A stretch of DNA of 32,937 bases. It comes from an uncultured Oscillospiraceae bacterium (GTDB taxonomy: Bacteria > Bacillota > Clostridia > Oscillospirales > Oscillospiraceae). The translations under genes were made by a program, and so were the position numbers. Numbering within the stretch: position 1 is the stretch's first letter; each line of letters begins with the position of its first letter. The stretch lies in contig CALXDH010000028.1 of assembly GCA_944387015.1 (NCBI GenBank), positions 1 to 32,937 of the forward strand. Direction: 5' to 3'. Positions 9,483 through 15,538 of the stretch are shown here, in pieces. The notes below the pieces were generated by a model that saw only the letters and a list, made by a program, of their open reading frames with translations, ran no database searches and was not told where the DNA came from.

Positions 9483-9549
9483 AGCCGGGCGAAAATGCCC
9501 GGCTATCATCAAAGGCTGCGGATGCACAGGATCATCCCAAGCTGCAGCC
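9483..9549. other. Two further stem-loops in the convergent glgP/XRE gap
   Basis: The first pairs 9483-9490 with 9497-9504 (8 bp). The second pairs 9514-9519 with 9544-9549 and 9520-9524 with 9533-9537. Neither is followed by a T-run on the plus strand. Together with the terminators on either side, the 184-nt gap between the two converging genes holds four hairpins and no coding sequence. Confidence 0.5.
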
Positions 9550-9551
9550 GG

Positions 9552-9585
9552 AAAAAAAGCGGGGACAGAACCACTCTGTCCTCGC
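9552..9585 (-). terminator. Intrinsic terminator of the XRE gene
   Basis: On the minus strand, 4 nt past the TAA, an 11-bp stem (9585-9575 with 9569-9559, one G-U pair) and a 5-nt loop are followed by seven T residues (9558-9552). Confidence 0.85.
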
Positions 9586-9588
9586 CGT

Positions 9589-9804
9589 TTACCGCTCCTT
9601 GGAAAGCCCCAAAATATAATCTGTGCTGACACCGTAATATTTGCTCAGCGTAATCAGATGATGGATGGGCAGTTCATTTGCGCCGCGCTCGTATCGGGCA
9701 TACATGGTCTGTGAGGTCCCGAGGACCGCAGCAATCTGCGTTTGCGTTTTGTCGGCGTCTTCCCGCAGGTTGCGCAGGATTTTTACGTAGTCCATCTCGT
9801 TCAC
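9589..9804 (-). CDS. Small XRE-family helix-turn-helix regulator
   Basis: This is a 71-residue protein that is almost only a Cro/cI-type HTH domain: an ILRNLREDADKTQTQIAAVL helix pair, LGTSQTMYARYERGANELP as recognition helix and turn, and the common ending YYGVSTDYILGL. A GTG start at 9804 is chosen because GGAGG (9817-9813) lies 8 nt upstream; the ATG at 9795 is possible but too far from it. A longer in-frame extension upstream has no ribosome binding site. There is no effector or oligomerisation domain, so it probably acts as a simple dimeric repressor. Its targets are unknown, and control of its own AT-rich upstream region is the default guess. It stands alone, convergent with glgP and divergent from the helicase gene. 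Confidence 0.85.
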   Translation of the reverse strand: MNEMDYVKILRNLREDADKTQTQIAAVLGTSQTMYARYERGANELPIHHLITLSKYYGVSTDYILGLSKER

Positions 9805-9868
9805 AGTTCGATCCTCCCATGGCCAAATAGTTGACGTCGTTACAGATAGCACCAATAGACATTAATTT

Positions 9869-9897
9869 AGCATAAAATCTGGCACGATTGCATACAA
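9869..9897 (-). promoter_or_regulatory. Possible promoter of the XRE gene
   Basis: TTGTAT (9897-9892), 17 nt, then TATGCT (9874-9869): each hexamer matches sigma-A consensus at four of six positions. It lies in the most AT-rich stretch nearby (about 9840-9960). Two near-identical decamers, CAATTTTACT at 9904-9913 and CAAATTTACT at 9926-9935, start 22 nt apart just upstream and could be regulator sites. The remainder of 9960-10029 shows nothing else that I can name. Confidence 0.35.
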
Positions 9898-10029
9898 AAT
9901 ACACAATTTTACTACAATTAGACAACAAATTTACTCTAAAACAGGAAAAATATGGACTAATTGGTAAATCAAGGGACAATTTGGCATTTCCTCTCCCCAC
10001 AGCCCCCCAATGGAATGTGGGCGGAACGC

Positions 10030-10058
10030 TTTACAAGCGGTCCGGTTCCGGGTATAAT
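10030..10058 (+). promoter_or_regulatory. Sigma-A promoter of the DEAD-box helicase gene
   Basis: TTTACA (10030-10035), a 17-nt spacer and TATAAT (10053-10058). The expected start near 10065 leaves a leader of about 55 nt before the ATG, with AAAGAGGA as ribosome binding site. Confidence 0.85.
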
Positions 10059-10120
10059 ACCATTAATATGGATATTTTCGCCCGTTTTATGGCGGCGCGT
10101 GAGAAAAAGAGGAATGAACG

Positions 10121-11275
10121 ATGGAATATACGGAAGGCGTGCGGTTTGACAGCCTGGGACTGTCACCGGAAATTATGCGCGCGATCGAAAAACGGAATAT
10201 TACCGTGTCCACGCCGGTCCAGGCGGGTTGCATCCCCCCTATGATGGACTGGCAGGACGTGATTGCCAAGGCTCCCACCGGCACCGGCAAGACGTTTGCC
10301 TACGGCATCCCCATTGTGGAGCATGTGGACCCGGAGGATGAGAGCGTTCAGGCGGTGATCCTGGCCCCCACCCGGGAGCTGGCCATCCAGATCACGGATG
10401 AGATCCGGGACCTGGCGGCGTTCAAGCCTGGTGTACGCACGGTGTGTCTCTATGGCGGCCAGCCCATCGGCCGGCAGATCGACACGCTGAAAAAGCGGCC
10501 CCAGATCGTGGTAGCGACTCCGGGGCGCCTCAGCGACCACATGAAACGCCGCACCGTTCGGGTGGACACAGTGCAGACCGTGGTGCTGGACGAGGCGGAC
10601 CGGATGCTGGACATGGGCTTCATCCACGATGTGACCCGCCTGCTGGACAAGATGGCAAATCGCAAAAACCTGGGCCTCTTCTCTGCCACCATCTCCCGGG
10701 AGGTCATGGACATTGCCTGGGTCTACCAGCGGGATGCCGCAGAGATCACCGTTCGGGAGGACGAGCAGAACAAGCCTGACATCAAGCAGTTCCGTATGGA
10801 CGTCTCCTTCAACGGCAAGGCGGATGCCATCGTCAAGATCCTGGAGGAGACCGGCTTTGACCGCTGCATGGCCTTCTGCAACACCAAGGGCTCTACGGAG
10901 CGGATCACCAAGTTCTTGCAGATGCAGGGCATTGACGCTGCCTGCATCCACGGTGACATCCCCCAGAAAAAGCGGGAGGAGGTCATGGAGCGTTTCCGTC
11001 AGGGCAAACTCCGGGTATTCGTCTCCACCGACGTGGCGGCCCGGGGCATCGACGTGGACGACGTGGACATCGTGTTCAACTGCGATGTGCCCGATGAAAA
11101 CCAGGACTACGTCCACCGCATCGGCCGTACCGGCCGGGCCAAGCGCCAGGGTGTGGCGGTGACGTTCGTGGCGGACTATCCCTCCAAAATGCGGATCGAC
11201 GACATTGCGCAGAAAACCCGCAACGAGATCCGGGAAGTGCGGTTCGATGAAAACGGCCATTTGGCCGAAGTGTGA
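10121..11275 (+). CDS. DEAD-box ATP-dependent RNA helicase
   Basis: This is a cytoplasmic RNA helicase of 384 residues comprising just the two RecA-like domains. All core motifs are present: the Q motif region (FDSLGLSPEIMRAIEKRNI), Walker A APTGTGKT (51-58), PTRELAIQ, TPGRL, DEAD (157-160), SAT (188-190), STDVAARGIDV, and HRIGRTGR (332-339). It lacks the long basic or RNA-binding C-terminal extension of CshA, DeaD or DbpA, so the exact orthologue cannot be named. Likely jobs are RNA folding, ribosome assembly or mRNA turnover, from family knowledge only. It is a single-gene unit with its own promoter and terminator. Arg and Gly codon use matches its neighbours. Confidence 0.93.
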   Translation: MEYTEGVRFDSLGLSPEIMRAIEKRNITVSTPVQAGCIPPMMDWQDVIAKAPTGTGKTFAYGIPIVEHVDPEDESVQAVILAPTRELAIQITDEIRDLAAFKPGVRTVCLYGGQPIGRQIDTLKKRPQIVVATPGRLSDHMKRRTVRVDTVQTVVLDEADRMLDMGFIHDVTRLLDKMANRKNLGLFSATISREVMDIAWVYQRDAAEITVREDEQNKPDIKQFRMDVSFNGKADAIVKILEETGFDRCMAFCNTKGSTERITKFLQMQGIDAACIHGDIPQKKREEVMERFRQGKLRVFVSTDVAARGIDVDDVDIVFNCDVPDENQDYVHRIGRTGRAKRQGVAVTFVADYPSKMRIDDIAQKTRNEIREVRFDENGHLAEV

Positions 11276-11315
11276 AAAAATCCCCGTCTGCAGCCTGGCA
11301 GGCGGGGATTTTTTT
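11275..11315 (+). terminator. Intrinsic terminator after the helicase gene
   Basis: An 11-bp stem (11281-11291 with 11298-11308, one G-U pair) with a 6-nt loop is followed by seven T residues and preceded by six A residues. The A-run would also make it work on the minus strand, although no minus-strand gene ends here. Confidence 0.92.
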
Positions 11316-11386
11316 CGCAGAATTCGGGAAGTTATGAACAAATCCTAAACTTTTGTAATTATTTGTTACTTTTTCGGCGCCGTTCC

Positions 11387-11415
11387 TTTACAAGGCGGAA
11401 AAAATTCTATATAAT
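11387..11415 (+). promoter_or_regulatory. Sigma-A promoter of the solute-binding lipoprotein gene
   Basis: TTTACA (11387-11392), a 17-nt spacer and TATAAT (11410-11415). The -35 region reads CTTTACAAGGCGG, nearly the same as that of the helicase promoter (CTTTACAAGCGG). The untranslated leader (about 11422-11484) can form a 7-bp hairpin, 11437-11443 with 11448-11454, ahead of the AAAGGAG site. Confidence 0.87.
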
Positions 11416-11484
11416 GCTGTGTTATGGAAACAACCGGTGCCGCGTCCGCGGCACGGATTCTTTGCGCCCAAAAGGAGCGGTTTT

Positions 11485-13161
11485 ATGAAAATTTGGAAGC
11501 GTTGTGCCGGCCTGGTGCTGGCGCTGGCCTGCTGTCTGGGGCTGCTGAGCGGCTGCGGCCAGGAGGCGGCGGAGGGAATGAAACTGTCTGTGTGCGTGGG
11601 AAGTGCTCCCCGGGAGCTGGACCCCATCTACGCCACAGATCCCGCCGACCAGACCATTTTGATGCATCTGTATGAAAATCTGATGCGCACGGCGGTGGAT
11701 GCCTCCGGCGGCACCTCGGCCTCCAGCGGTGTGGCCAAGAGCGTGCAGCAGGAGGAAAACACGGACGGTACGGTGACGTGCACCTTCAAGCTCCGGGGCG
11801 CCAAGTGGAGCGACGGGCAGGCGGTGACGGCGTCGGACTTCGTGTACGCATGGCAGCGTCTGGCGGACCCGGCCAACGACTCTCCCTACGCAAGCCTTCT
11901 GTCGGTGGTGGCGGGGTATGATACCGTCCGTTCCACCGGCGATGTGACGGCGCTGAAGGTCAGCGCGAAAAACGACTCTACGCTGGTGGTAGAGCTCAAC
12001 GGGAAATACGACTGGTTTTTGACGGTGGTCTGCACGTCCCCCGCCACGCTGCCGGTACGGCAGGACGTGATCGAGGCGTGGCAGACACAGACCGCGGAAG
12101 CGGCGGCGCAGGCGGAAGAGGAGCCGGTGGAGGTGGAACCCTGGTGGGCGGATCCCTCCGGCCTTGTGACCAACGGCCCCTATCAGGTCAGCGGCGAGAC
12201 GGACGATGCGCTGACGCTGACCGCCTCGGAGACCTACTCCGGCACTCAGAGCGGTCCTGCAGAGCTGACCTTCCGCTACGCCGATACGCCGGAGGAGGCC
12301 CAGAGCCTGTACGAAAATAAGGAAGTGGACTTCGTGTCCCGGGTGACGGATGACCAGCTCACCAAACTGGTGGAGGAGGAGAGCCCCTCCCTGATCCAGG
12401 AGCTGGGGGTATATACCATCCTCTTCAACTGCCGTCAGGAACAGCTGGCAGATCCCCAGGTCCGGGGTGCGCTGGTGCTGTCCCTGGACCGGGCCGCCAT
12501 TGCAGAGGCAGCAGGGGAGACCGCCCGGGCAGCGGAGGGCTTTATTGCTCCTGGCGTTCCTGAAAATGAGGATGGGGATTTCCGCACGGTGGGCGGCCCC
12601 GTGGTAGAGACAGACCCGGAGGAGTACCAGGCGTCCTGTGTAGAGTCCCAGAAGCTGCTCAATGCCGCCGCAGACGGCGCGCCCACTGGGCTGGAGTATC
12701 TGTACGTGGATGAGGGGACCGCCGGGGACGTGGCCCGGGAGGTGTGCGATGCGTGGTCCCGGGTGCTGGGAGTGACTGTCACGCCCAAATCCGTGACGGC
12801 GGAGGAGCTGGAGACGGCGCTGCGTACCGGAGAATACGACCTGGCAGCTACCACGTTCCAGCCCTTGGGCAATGACGCGGAGTGCTTCCTGCGTCCCTGG
12901 ATGACCGACAGTGGAGAGAATATGCTGGGTTACGCCAACAGTGCCTATGACACATTGATGTCCATCATTGCCAGCGCCTCTGACAGTGCCGCCCGCATGG
13001 GCTGCCTGCATGATGCGGAGGAGCTGCTGCTGGGAGATTATGCCCTGACACCGCTGTATACCACCGTTACTGCAGACCAGCTGCGGGAGAATCTCACCGG
13101 TGTCTGCCGGGACCCGCGGGGGTGGTTCAGCTTTACCTCTGTGGCGGTCCGGACAGCCTAA
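11485..13161 (+). CDS. Family-5 extracellular solute-binding lipoprotein (peptide/nickel ABC type)
   Basis: This is a 558-residue secreted lipoprotein. The signal peptide MKIWKRC plus a Leu/Ala-rich core ends in the lipobox LLSGC, so Cys24 would be lipidated and anchored in the membrane. The SBP_bac_5 fold is shown by PRELDPIYATDPADQTI near the start and by LRGAKWSDGQAVTASDFVYA, the family signature for binding-protein domain I. It resembles OppA-type oligopeptide binders. The ATG at 11485 is chosen over the longer open frame because AAAGGAG precedes it and the signal peptide starts there. No permease or ATPase gene is adjacent, and a promoter and terminator isolate it, so it must work with transporter parts encoded elsewhere or act as a sensor. 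The ligand cannot be read from the sequence. Confidence 0.9.
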   Translation: MKIWKRCAGLVLALACCLGLLSGCGQEAAEGMKLSVCVGSAPRELDPIYATDPADQTILMHLYENLMRTAVDASGGTSASSGVAKSVQQEENTDGTVTCTFKLRGAKWSDGQAVTASDFVYAWQRLADPANDSPYASLLSVVAGYDTVRSTGDVTALKVSAKNDSTLVVELNGKYDWFLTVVCTSPATLPVRQDVIEAWQTQTAEAAAQAEEEPVEVEPWWADPSGLVTNGPYQVSGETDDALTLTASETYSGTQSGPAELTFRYADTPEEAQSLYENKEVDFVSRVTDDQLTKLVEEESPSLIQELGVYTILFNCRQEQLADPQVRGALVLSLDRAAIAEAAGETARAAEGFIAPGVPENEDGDFRTVGGPVVETDPEEYQASCVESQKLLNAAADGAPTGLEYLYVDEGTAGDVAREVCDAWSRVLGVTVTPKSVTAEELETALRTGEYDLAATTFQPLGNDAECFLRPWMTDSGENMLGYANSAYDTLMSIIASASDSAARMGCLHDAEELLLGDYALTPLYTTVTADQLRENLTGVCRDPRGWFSFTSVAVRTA

Positions 13162-13183
13162 AGCCGTATCGCAAAACAGTTCG

Positions 13184-13213
13184 GCAGGCGCGCAATGCTG
13201 CGCGCCTGCTTTT
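13184..13213 (+). terminator. Terminator after the solute-binding protein gene
   Basis: A 10-bp perfect GC-rich stem (13184-13193 with 13200-13209) with a 6-nt loop is followed by TTTT and then C. The T-run is short, so termination may be incomplete. Confidence 0.75.
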
Positions 13214-13221
13214 CCGTGACC

Positions 13222-13336
13222 GCAAGGCGCGTGGGGGTGTGCCGCGCGTTTGCCGGAGGAGTACCAAAATATCTGACGGGGCGAAGCCGGAACACGGCCC
13301 CGGAATCCTCCGTCGGCACGATTTCCGCGTGCCGGC
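13222..13336 (+). other. Structured leader upstream of gluQRS (candidate cis-acting RNA)
   Basis: Between the previous terminator and gluQRS lie three foldable units. The first pairs 13222-13225 with 13250-13253 and 13228-13231 with 13245-13248. The second has an outer 6-bp stem (13255-13260 with 13306-13311), a large internal loop (13261-13276), and an inner 6-bp stem (13277-13282 with 13297-13302). The third pairs 13314-13320 with 13328-13334, 7 bp around a 7-nt loop. An alternative 5-bp pairing of 13251-13255 with 13314-13318 would compete with the first and third units. I do not recognise a known riboswitch class. No clear promoter is visible, so gluQRS may depend on read-through. Confidence 0.4.
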
Positions 13337-13365
13337 AGAAGAAAACATGAACGGAGAGGCAGGTG

Positions 13366-14316
13366 ATGTCCATGGTGGTGGGACGCTTTGCTCCGTCCCC
13401 CAGCGGACGGATCCATCTGGGCAATATTTTCTGCTGCCTTCTGGCCTGGCTCAGCGCCCGGCAGAAGGGAGGCCGGGTGGTGCTGCGCATCGAGGATCTG
13501 GATACAGCCCGCTGTCCCCGGCGGTATGCTGAGCAGATGATCGAAGATCTGCGCTGGCTGGGCCTTTTGTGGGATGAGGGGCCTGATGTGGGCGGTCCGA
13601 ACGGGCCGTATTTTCAAAGTGAGCGGACGGCGCTGTACCAGGCAGCGCTGGAGCGGCTGGAGGAACAGGGGCTGGTGTATCCCTGCTTTTGCACCCGGGC
13701 GGAGCTGCACGCCGCCAGCGCCCCTCACCGGGAGGACGGGCAGGTGATCTACCCCGGTACCTGCCGGGACCTTACCCCGGCCCAGGCGGCCGCCAAAGCC
13801 CGTGAGAGCGGCCGTTCTCCGGCCCTGCGTATCCGGGTGCCGGACCGGGAAACTGCCTTTACAGACGGTCATATGGGCCGTTATGAAGAAAATCTGGCCC
13901 GGGACTGCGGAGACTTTCTGCTGCGCCGCTCCGACGGCATGTTTGCCTACCAGCTGGCGGTGGTGGTGGATGACGCCGCCATGGGAGTGACGGAGGTGGT
14001 CCGGGGAGCGGACCTGCTGGATTCCACGCCCCGGCAGCTGTTGCTCTATACGCTCTTGGGCTGGGAAGCACCGTCATTCTATCACCTTCCGCTGCTGCTT
14101 GCGCCTGATGGGCGGCGACTGAGCAAGCGGAACGCGGACGCAGGACTGGAGGTCCTGCGGGGCCGGGTACCGGCGGAAGAGGTATTGGGGAAGCTGGCCT
14201 GGCTGGCCGGGTTTCATCCTTCAGCGGCGCCCTGTACCGCGGAGGCGCTGGTAGAGGAGTTCGACTGGGAAAAGGTGCCCCGGACGGACATCCGATTGCC
14301 GGAGGGACTGTTCTGA
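13366..14316 (+). CDS. gluQRS: Glutamyl-Q tRNA(Asp) synthetase
   Basis: This 316-residue protein is a truncated paralogue of glutamyl-tRNA synthetase. It has the class I Rossmann core with an HIGH-like HLGN (17-20) after RFAPSPSGRI, and RRLSKRN (251-255) as the KMSKS loop, but no anticodon-binding domain. A zinc site is formed by CFC (107-109), Tyr129 and Cys133, as in E. coli YadB. Members activate glutamate without tRNA and attach it to queuosine at position 34 of tRNA(Asp). ATG 13366 is preferred, 9 nt after GGAG (13353-13356), although GTG 13363 and ATG 13372 are also in frame. No queuosine biosynthesis gene is nearby. The palindrome cluster begins 42 nt after its stop. Confidence 0.9.
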   Translation: MSMVVGRFAPSPSGRIHLGNIFCCLLAWLSARQKGGRVVLRIEDLDTARCPRRYAEQMIEDLRWLGLLWDEGPDVGGPNGPYFQSERTALYQAALERLEEQGLVYPCFCTRAELHAASAPHREDGQVIYPGTCRDLTPAQAAAKARESGRSPALRIRVPDRETAFTDGHMGRYEENLARDCGDFLLRRSDGMFAYQLAVVVDDAAMGVTEVVRGADLLDSTPRQLLLYTLLGWEAPSFYHLPLLLAPDGRRLSKRNADAGLEVLRGRVPAEEVLGKLAWLAGFHPSAAPCTAEALVEEFDWEKVPRTDIRLPEGLF

Positions 14317-14357
14317 ACTGCCCGGCGAAGCAGAGATCGTAATAGCAAATAGTTGAA

Positions 14358-14386
14358 AAAGGCCGCAGGCAACGCCTGCGGCCTTC
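14358..14386 (+). repeat. 29-nt palindromic repeat, copy A
   Basis: This unit is identical over all 29 nt to copy B at 14540-14568, in the same orientation. It is almost wholly palindromic (12-bp stem, 14359-14370 with 14374-14385). On the minus strand it is followed by TTTTT (14360-14356), so it looks like a minus-strand terminator. It could back up termination of the fab operon, or stabilise the 3' end of the gluQRS message. Confidence 0.8.
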
Positions 14387-14436
14387 AAGCTGTCAAACAG
14401 AAGAAAAACTTCAGATGACGGGGAAGGAAGATAGCT

Positions 14437-14470
14437 GCGAAAGAAACCTAGGAGGGGTTTCTTTCGCTTT
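14437..14470 (+). repeat. Palindrome C, 12-bp stem-loop
   Basis: The stem pairs 14437-14448 with 14456-14467 perfectly. The 7-nt loop carries AGGAGG, which looks like a sequestered ribosome binding site. It is followed by TTT and then AAAT, so it is a weak terminator at best. Confidence 0.7.
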
Positions 14471-14477
14471 AAATCAG

Positions 14478-14515
14478 AAGTTTTTGAAACTTTGTGGAAA
14501 AGTTTTCAAAAACTT
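14478..14515 (+). repeat. Palindrome D, AT-rich imperfect 16-bp stem-loop
   Basis: Positions 14478-14493 pair with 14499-14515 with a single bulged T at 14503 and a 5-nt loop. It is strikingly AT-rich against a 60 % GC background, which suggests an inserted element rather than drifted local sequence. Confidence 0.7.
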
Positions 14516-14516
14516 G

Positions 14517-14543
14517 CTTTCGCCTGCCTTAGGCAGGCGAAAG
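14517..14543 (+). repeat. Palindrome E, 12-bp stem-loop overlapping copy B
   Basis: Positions 14517-14528 pair perfectly with 14532-14543 around a TTA loop. Its right arm shares 14540-14543 with copy B, so the two cannot both form completely. Confidence 0.75.
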
Positions 14544-14573
14544 GCCGCAGGCAACGCCTGCGGCCTTCTTTTT
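14540..14573 (+). terminator. 29-nt palindromic repeat, copy B, acting as terminator
   Basis: This is the second copy of the 29-nt unit (14540-14568). On the plus strand it is followed by CTTTTT, making a good terminator for transcripts from gluQRS. On the minus strand it lies directly beyond the MarR stop codon and is followed by TTT, so it is probably bidirectional at this convergent junction. Confidence 0.8.
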
Positions 14574-15030
14574 ATTCCGGCATGGATGCCTCGTGGATGT
14601 CTACTTCCGGCATCAGCTCCCGGCTCACGATGGTGAGCATCTCCTCCAGCTTGGCACAGTCCTCCTTGGAGAAGCGGGCGGCGATCCGGTCCATCACCTC
14701 CACCATATAACTGACGGAGATGTTGTAGTAGTCCACGTATTTCTGGGTGACCTTCAGATGATATTCCCGCTTGTCCGAGCTGGACTGCACCTTGCGCAGG
14801 TACCCCTTTTTTACCAGGCTGTTGACCTTGTAAGCCGCGTTGGGCGGCGAGATGCGCATGAAGGTGGCGAACTCGTTTACCGTGGGACTGCCCAAAGCCT
14901 GGATGGCCTCCATACAGAAGGTCTCCACCGTGGTCAGGCTTGCTTCCCGGCTTTGGAAACGCTGGAAGATCTCCTGATAAAAGTGCAGCTTGAACTTGGT
15001 ATACACGTTAAAAAAGGCGTTTTTCAGCAT
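14572..15030 (-). CDS. MarR-family regulator, probable FabT-like repressor of the fab operon
   Basis: This is a 152-residue winged-helix protein with flanking dimerisation helices. The HTH lies around 48-78 (SPTVNEFATFMRISPPNAAYKVNS with the break omitted) and the wing carries the MarR-typical SSSDKREYHL. The start MLKNAFFNVYTKF is set by family length; its ribosome binding site is weak, which fits low expression. It is the last gene of the fatty acid operon, 70 nt after fabZ. In streptococci and enterococci the MarR protein FabT sits beside the same genes and represses them with acyl-ACP as co-repressor. The same role here is inferred from context; family membership is clear, FabT orthology is not. 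Confidence 0.8.
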   Translation of the reverse strand: MLKNAFFNVYTKFKLHFYQEIFQRFQSREASLTTVETFCMEAIQALGSPTVNEFATFMRISPPNAAYKVNSLVKKGYLRKVQSSSDKREYHLKVTQKYVDYYNISVSYMVEVMDRIAARFSKEDCAKLEEMLTIVSRELMPEVDIHEASMPE

Positions 15031-15084
15031 GGTTGCGTCCCGCTTTCCCGGGTATTTTTGCCGAGCTGTTGCGACATAGACGGG

Positions 15085-15101
15085 GGAAAAACGGCAGCCG
15101 T
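15085..15101 (-). terminator. Weak hairpin between fabZ and the MarR gene
   Basis: On the minus strand a short AACGG/CCGTT stem followed by further T residues begins within the fabZ stop codon. It is small, but its position and T-run suggest that it could reduce transcription into the regulator gene. Confidence 0.3.
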
Positions 15102-15535
15102 TACCCGCCGATAGCAAAGGTCAGCTCCGCTGTGGCGACCACCTTGCCGTCCACGGTGGCCTTGGCCTCGCCCACGCCCACAGGGCCCCGGCGCTTGGTG
15201 AGGGTGCACTCCAGCACCACCACGTCGCCGGGCGTCACCTTGGACTTGAACCGGGCGTTCTTGATGCCGCCGAAGTAGGCGGTCTTGCCGGCGTACTCCG
15301 GCAGGGACAAAATGGCCACGGCGCCCACCTGGGCCATGGCCTCGATCAGCAGCACGCCGGGCATGACGTGTTCCTGGGGGAAGTGGCCGCAGAATACCGG
15401 CTCTCCCACGCTGACGCACTTGATGCCCTTGGCCCACTGGCCGGGCTCGCCGTCCACGATCCGGTCCACCAGTGCAAAGGGGTAGCGGTGGGGCAGGATC
15501 TTGGCGATCTCATTGGAATTGAGCTGCAGTCCCAT
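15101..15535 (-). CDS. fabZ: 3-hydroxyacyl-ACP dehydratase
   Basis: FabZ removes water from 3-hydroxyacyl-ACP to give trans-2-enoyl-ACP in the elongation cycle. The 144-residue hot-dog protein shows ILPHRYPFALVDRI with the catalytic His, and GHFPQEHVMPGVLLIEAMAQ containing the catalytic Glu. The ATG lies 3 nt after the fabF stop, and its GGGAGG site is inside the fabF 3' end. It is the only dehydratase in the operon, and no FabM or FabN isomerase gene is next to it, so how unsaturated chains are made is not shown here. Confidence 0.96.
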   Translation of the reverse strand: MGLQLNSNEIAKILPHRYPFALVDRIVDGEPGQWAKGIKCVSVGEPVFCGHFPQEHVMPGVLLIEAMAQVGAVAILSLPEYAGKTAYFGGIKNARFKSKVTPGDVVVLECTLTKRRGPVGVGEAKATVDGKVVATAELTFAIGG

Positions 15536-15538
15536 CTG

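Noticed and set aside
9674-10000. 108-codon minus-strand frame in the XRE upstream region
   Set aside because: It overlaps the XRE gene in another phase and crosses the AT-rich promoter block. The encoded residues show no domain.
13226-13256. T-box-like GGGTG...CCGCG stretch before gluQRS
   Set aside because: The T-box core needs a UGGN bulge within AGGGUGGNACCGCG. Here the bases are GGTGTGCCGCG, no specifier stem was found, and no terminator/antiterminator pair follows.
14358-14386. Copy A as the main terminator of gluQRS
   Set aside because: On the plus strand it is followed by CAAGC with no T-run. Copy B, 180 nt later, has CTTTTT and fits better.
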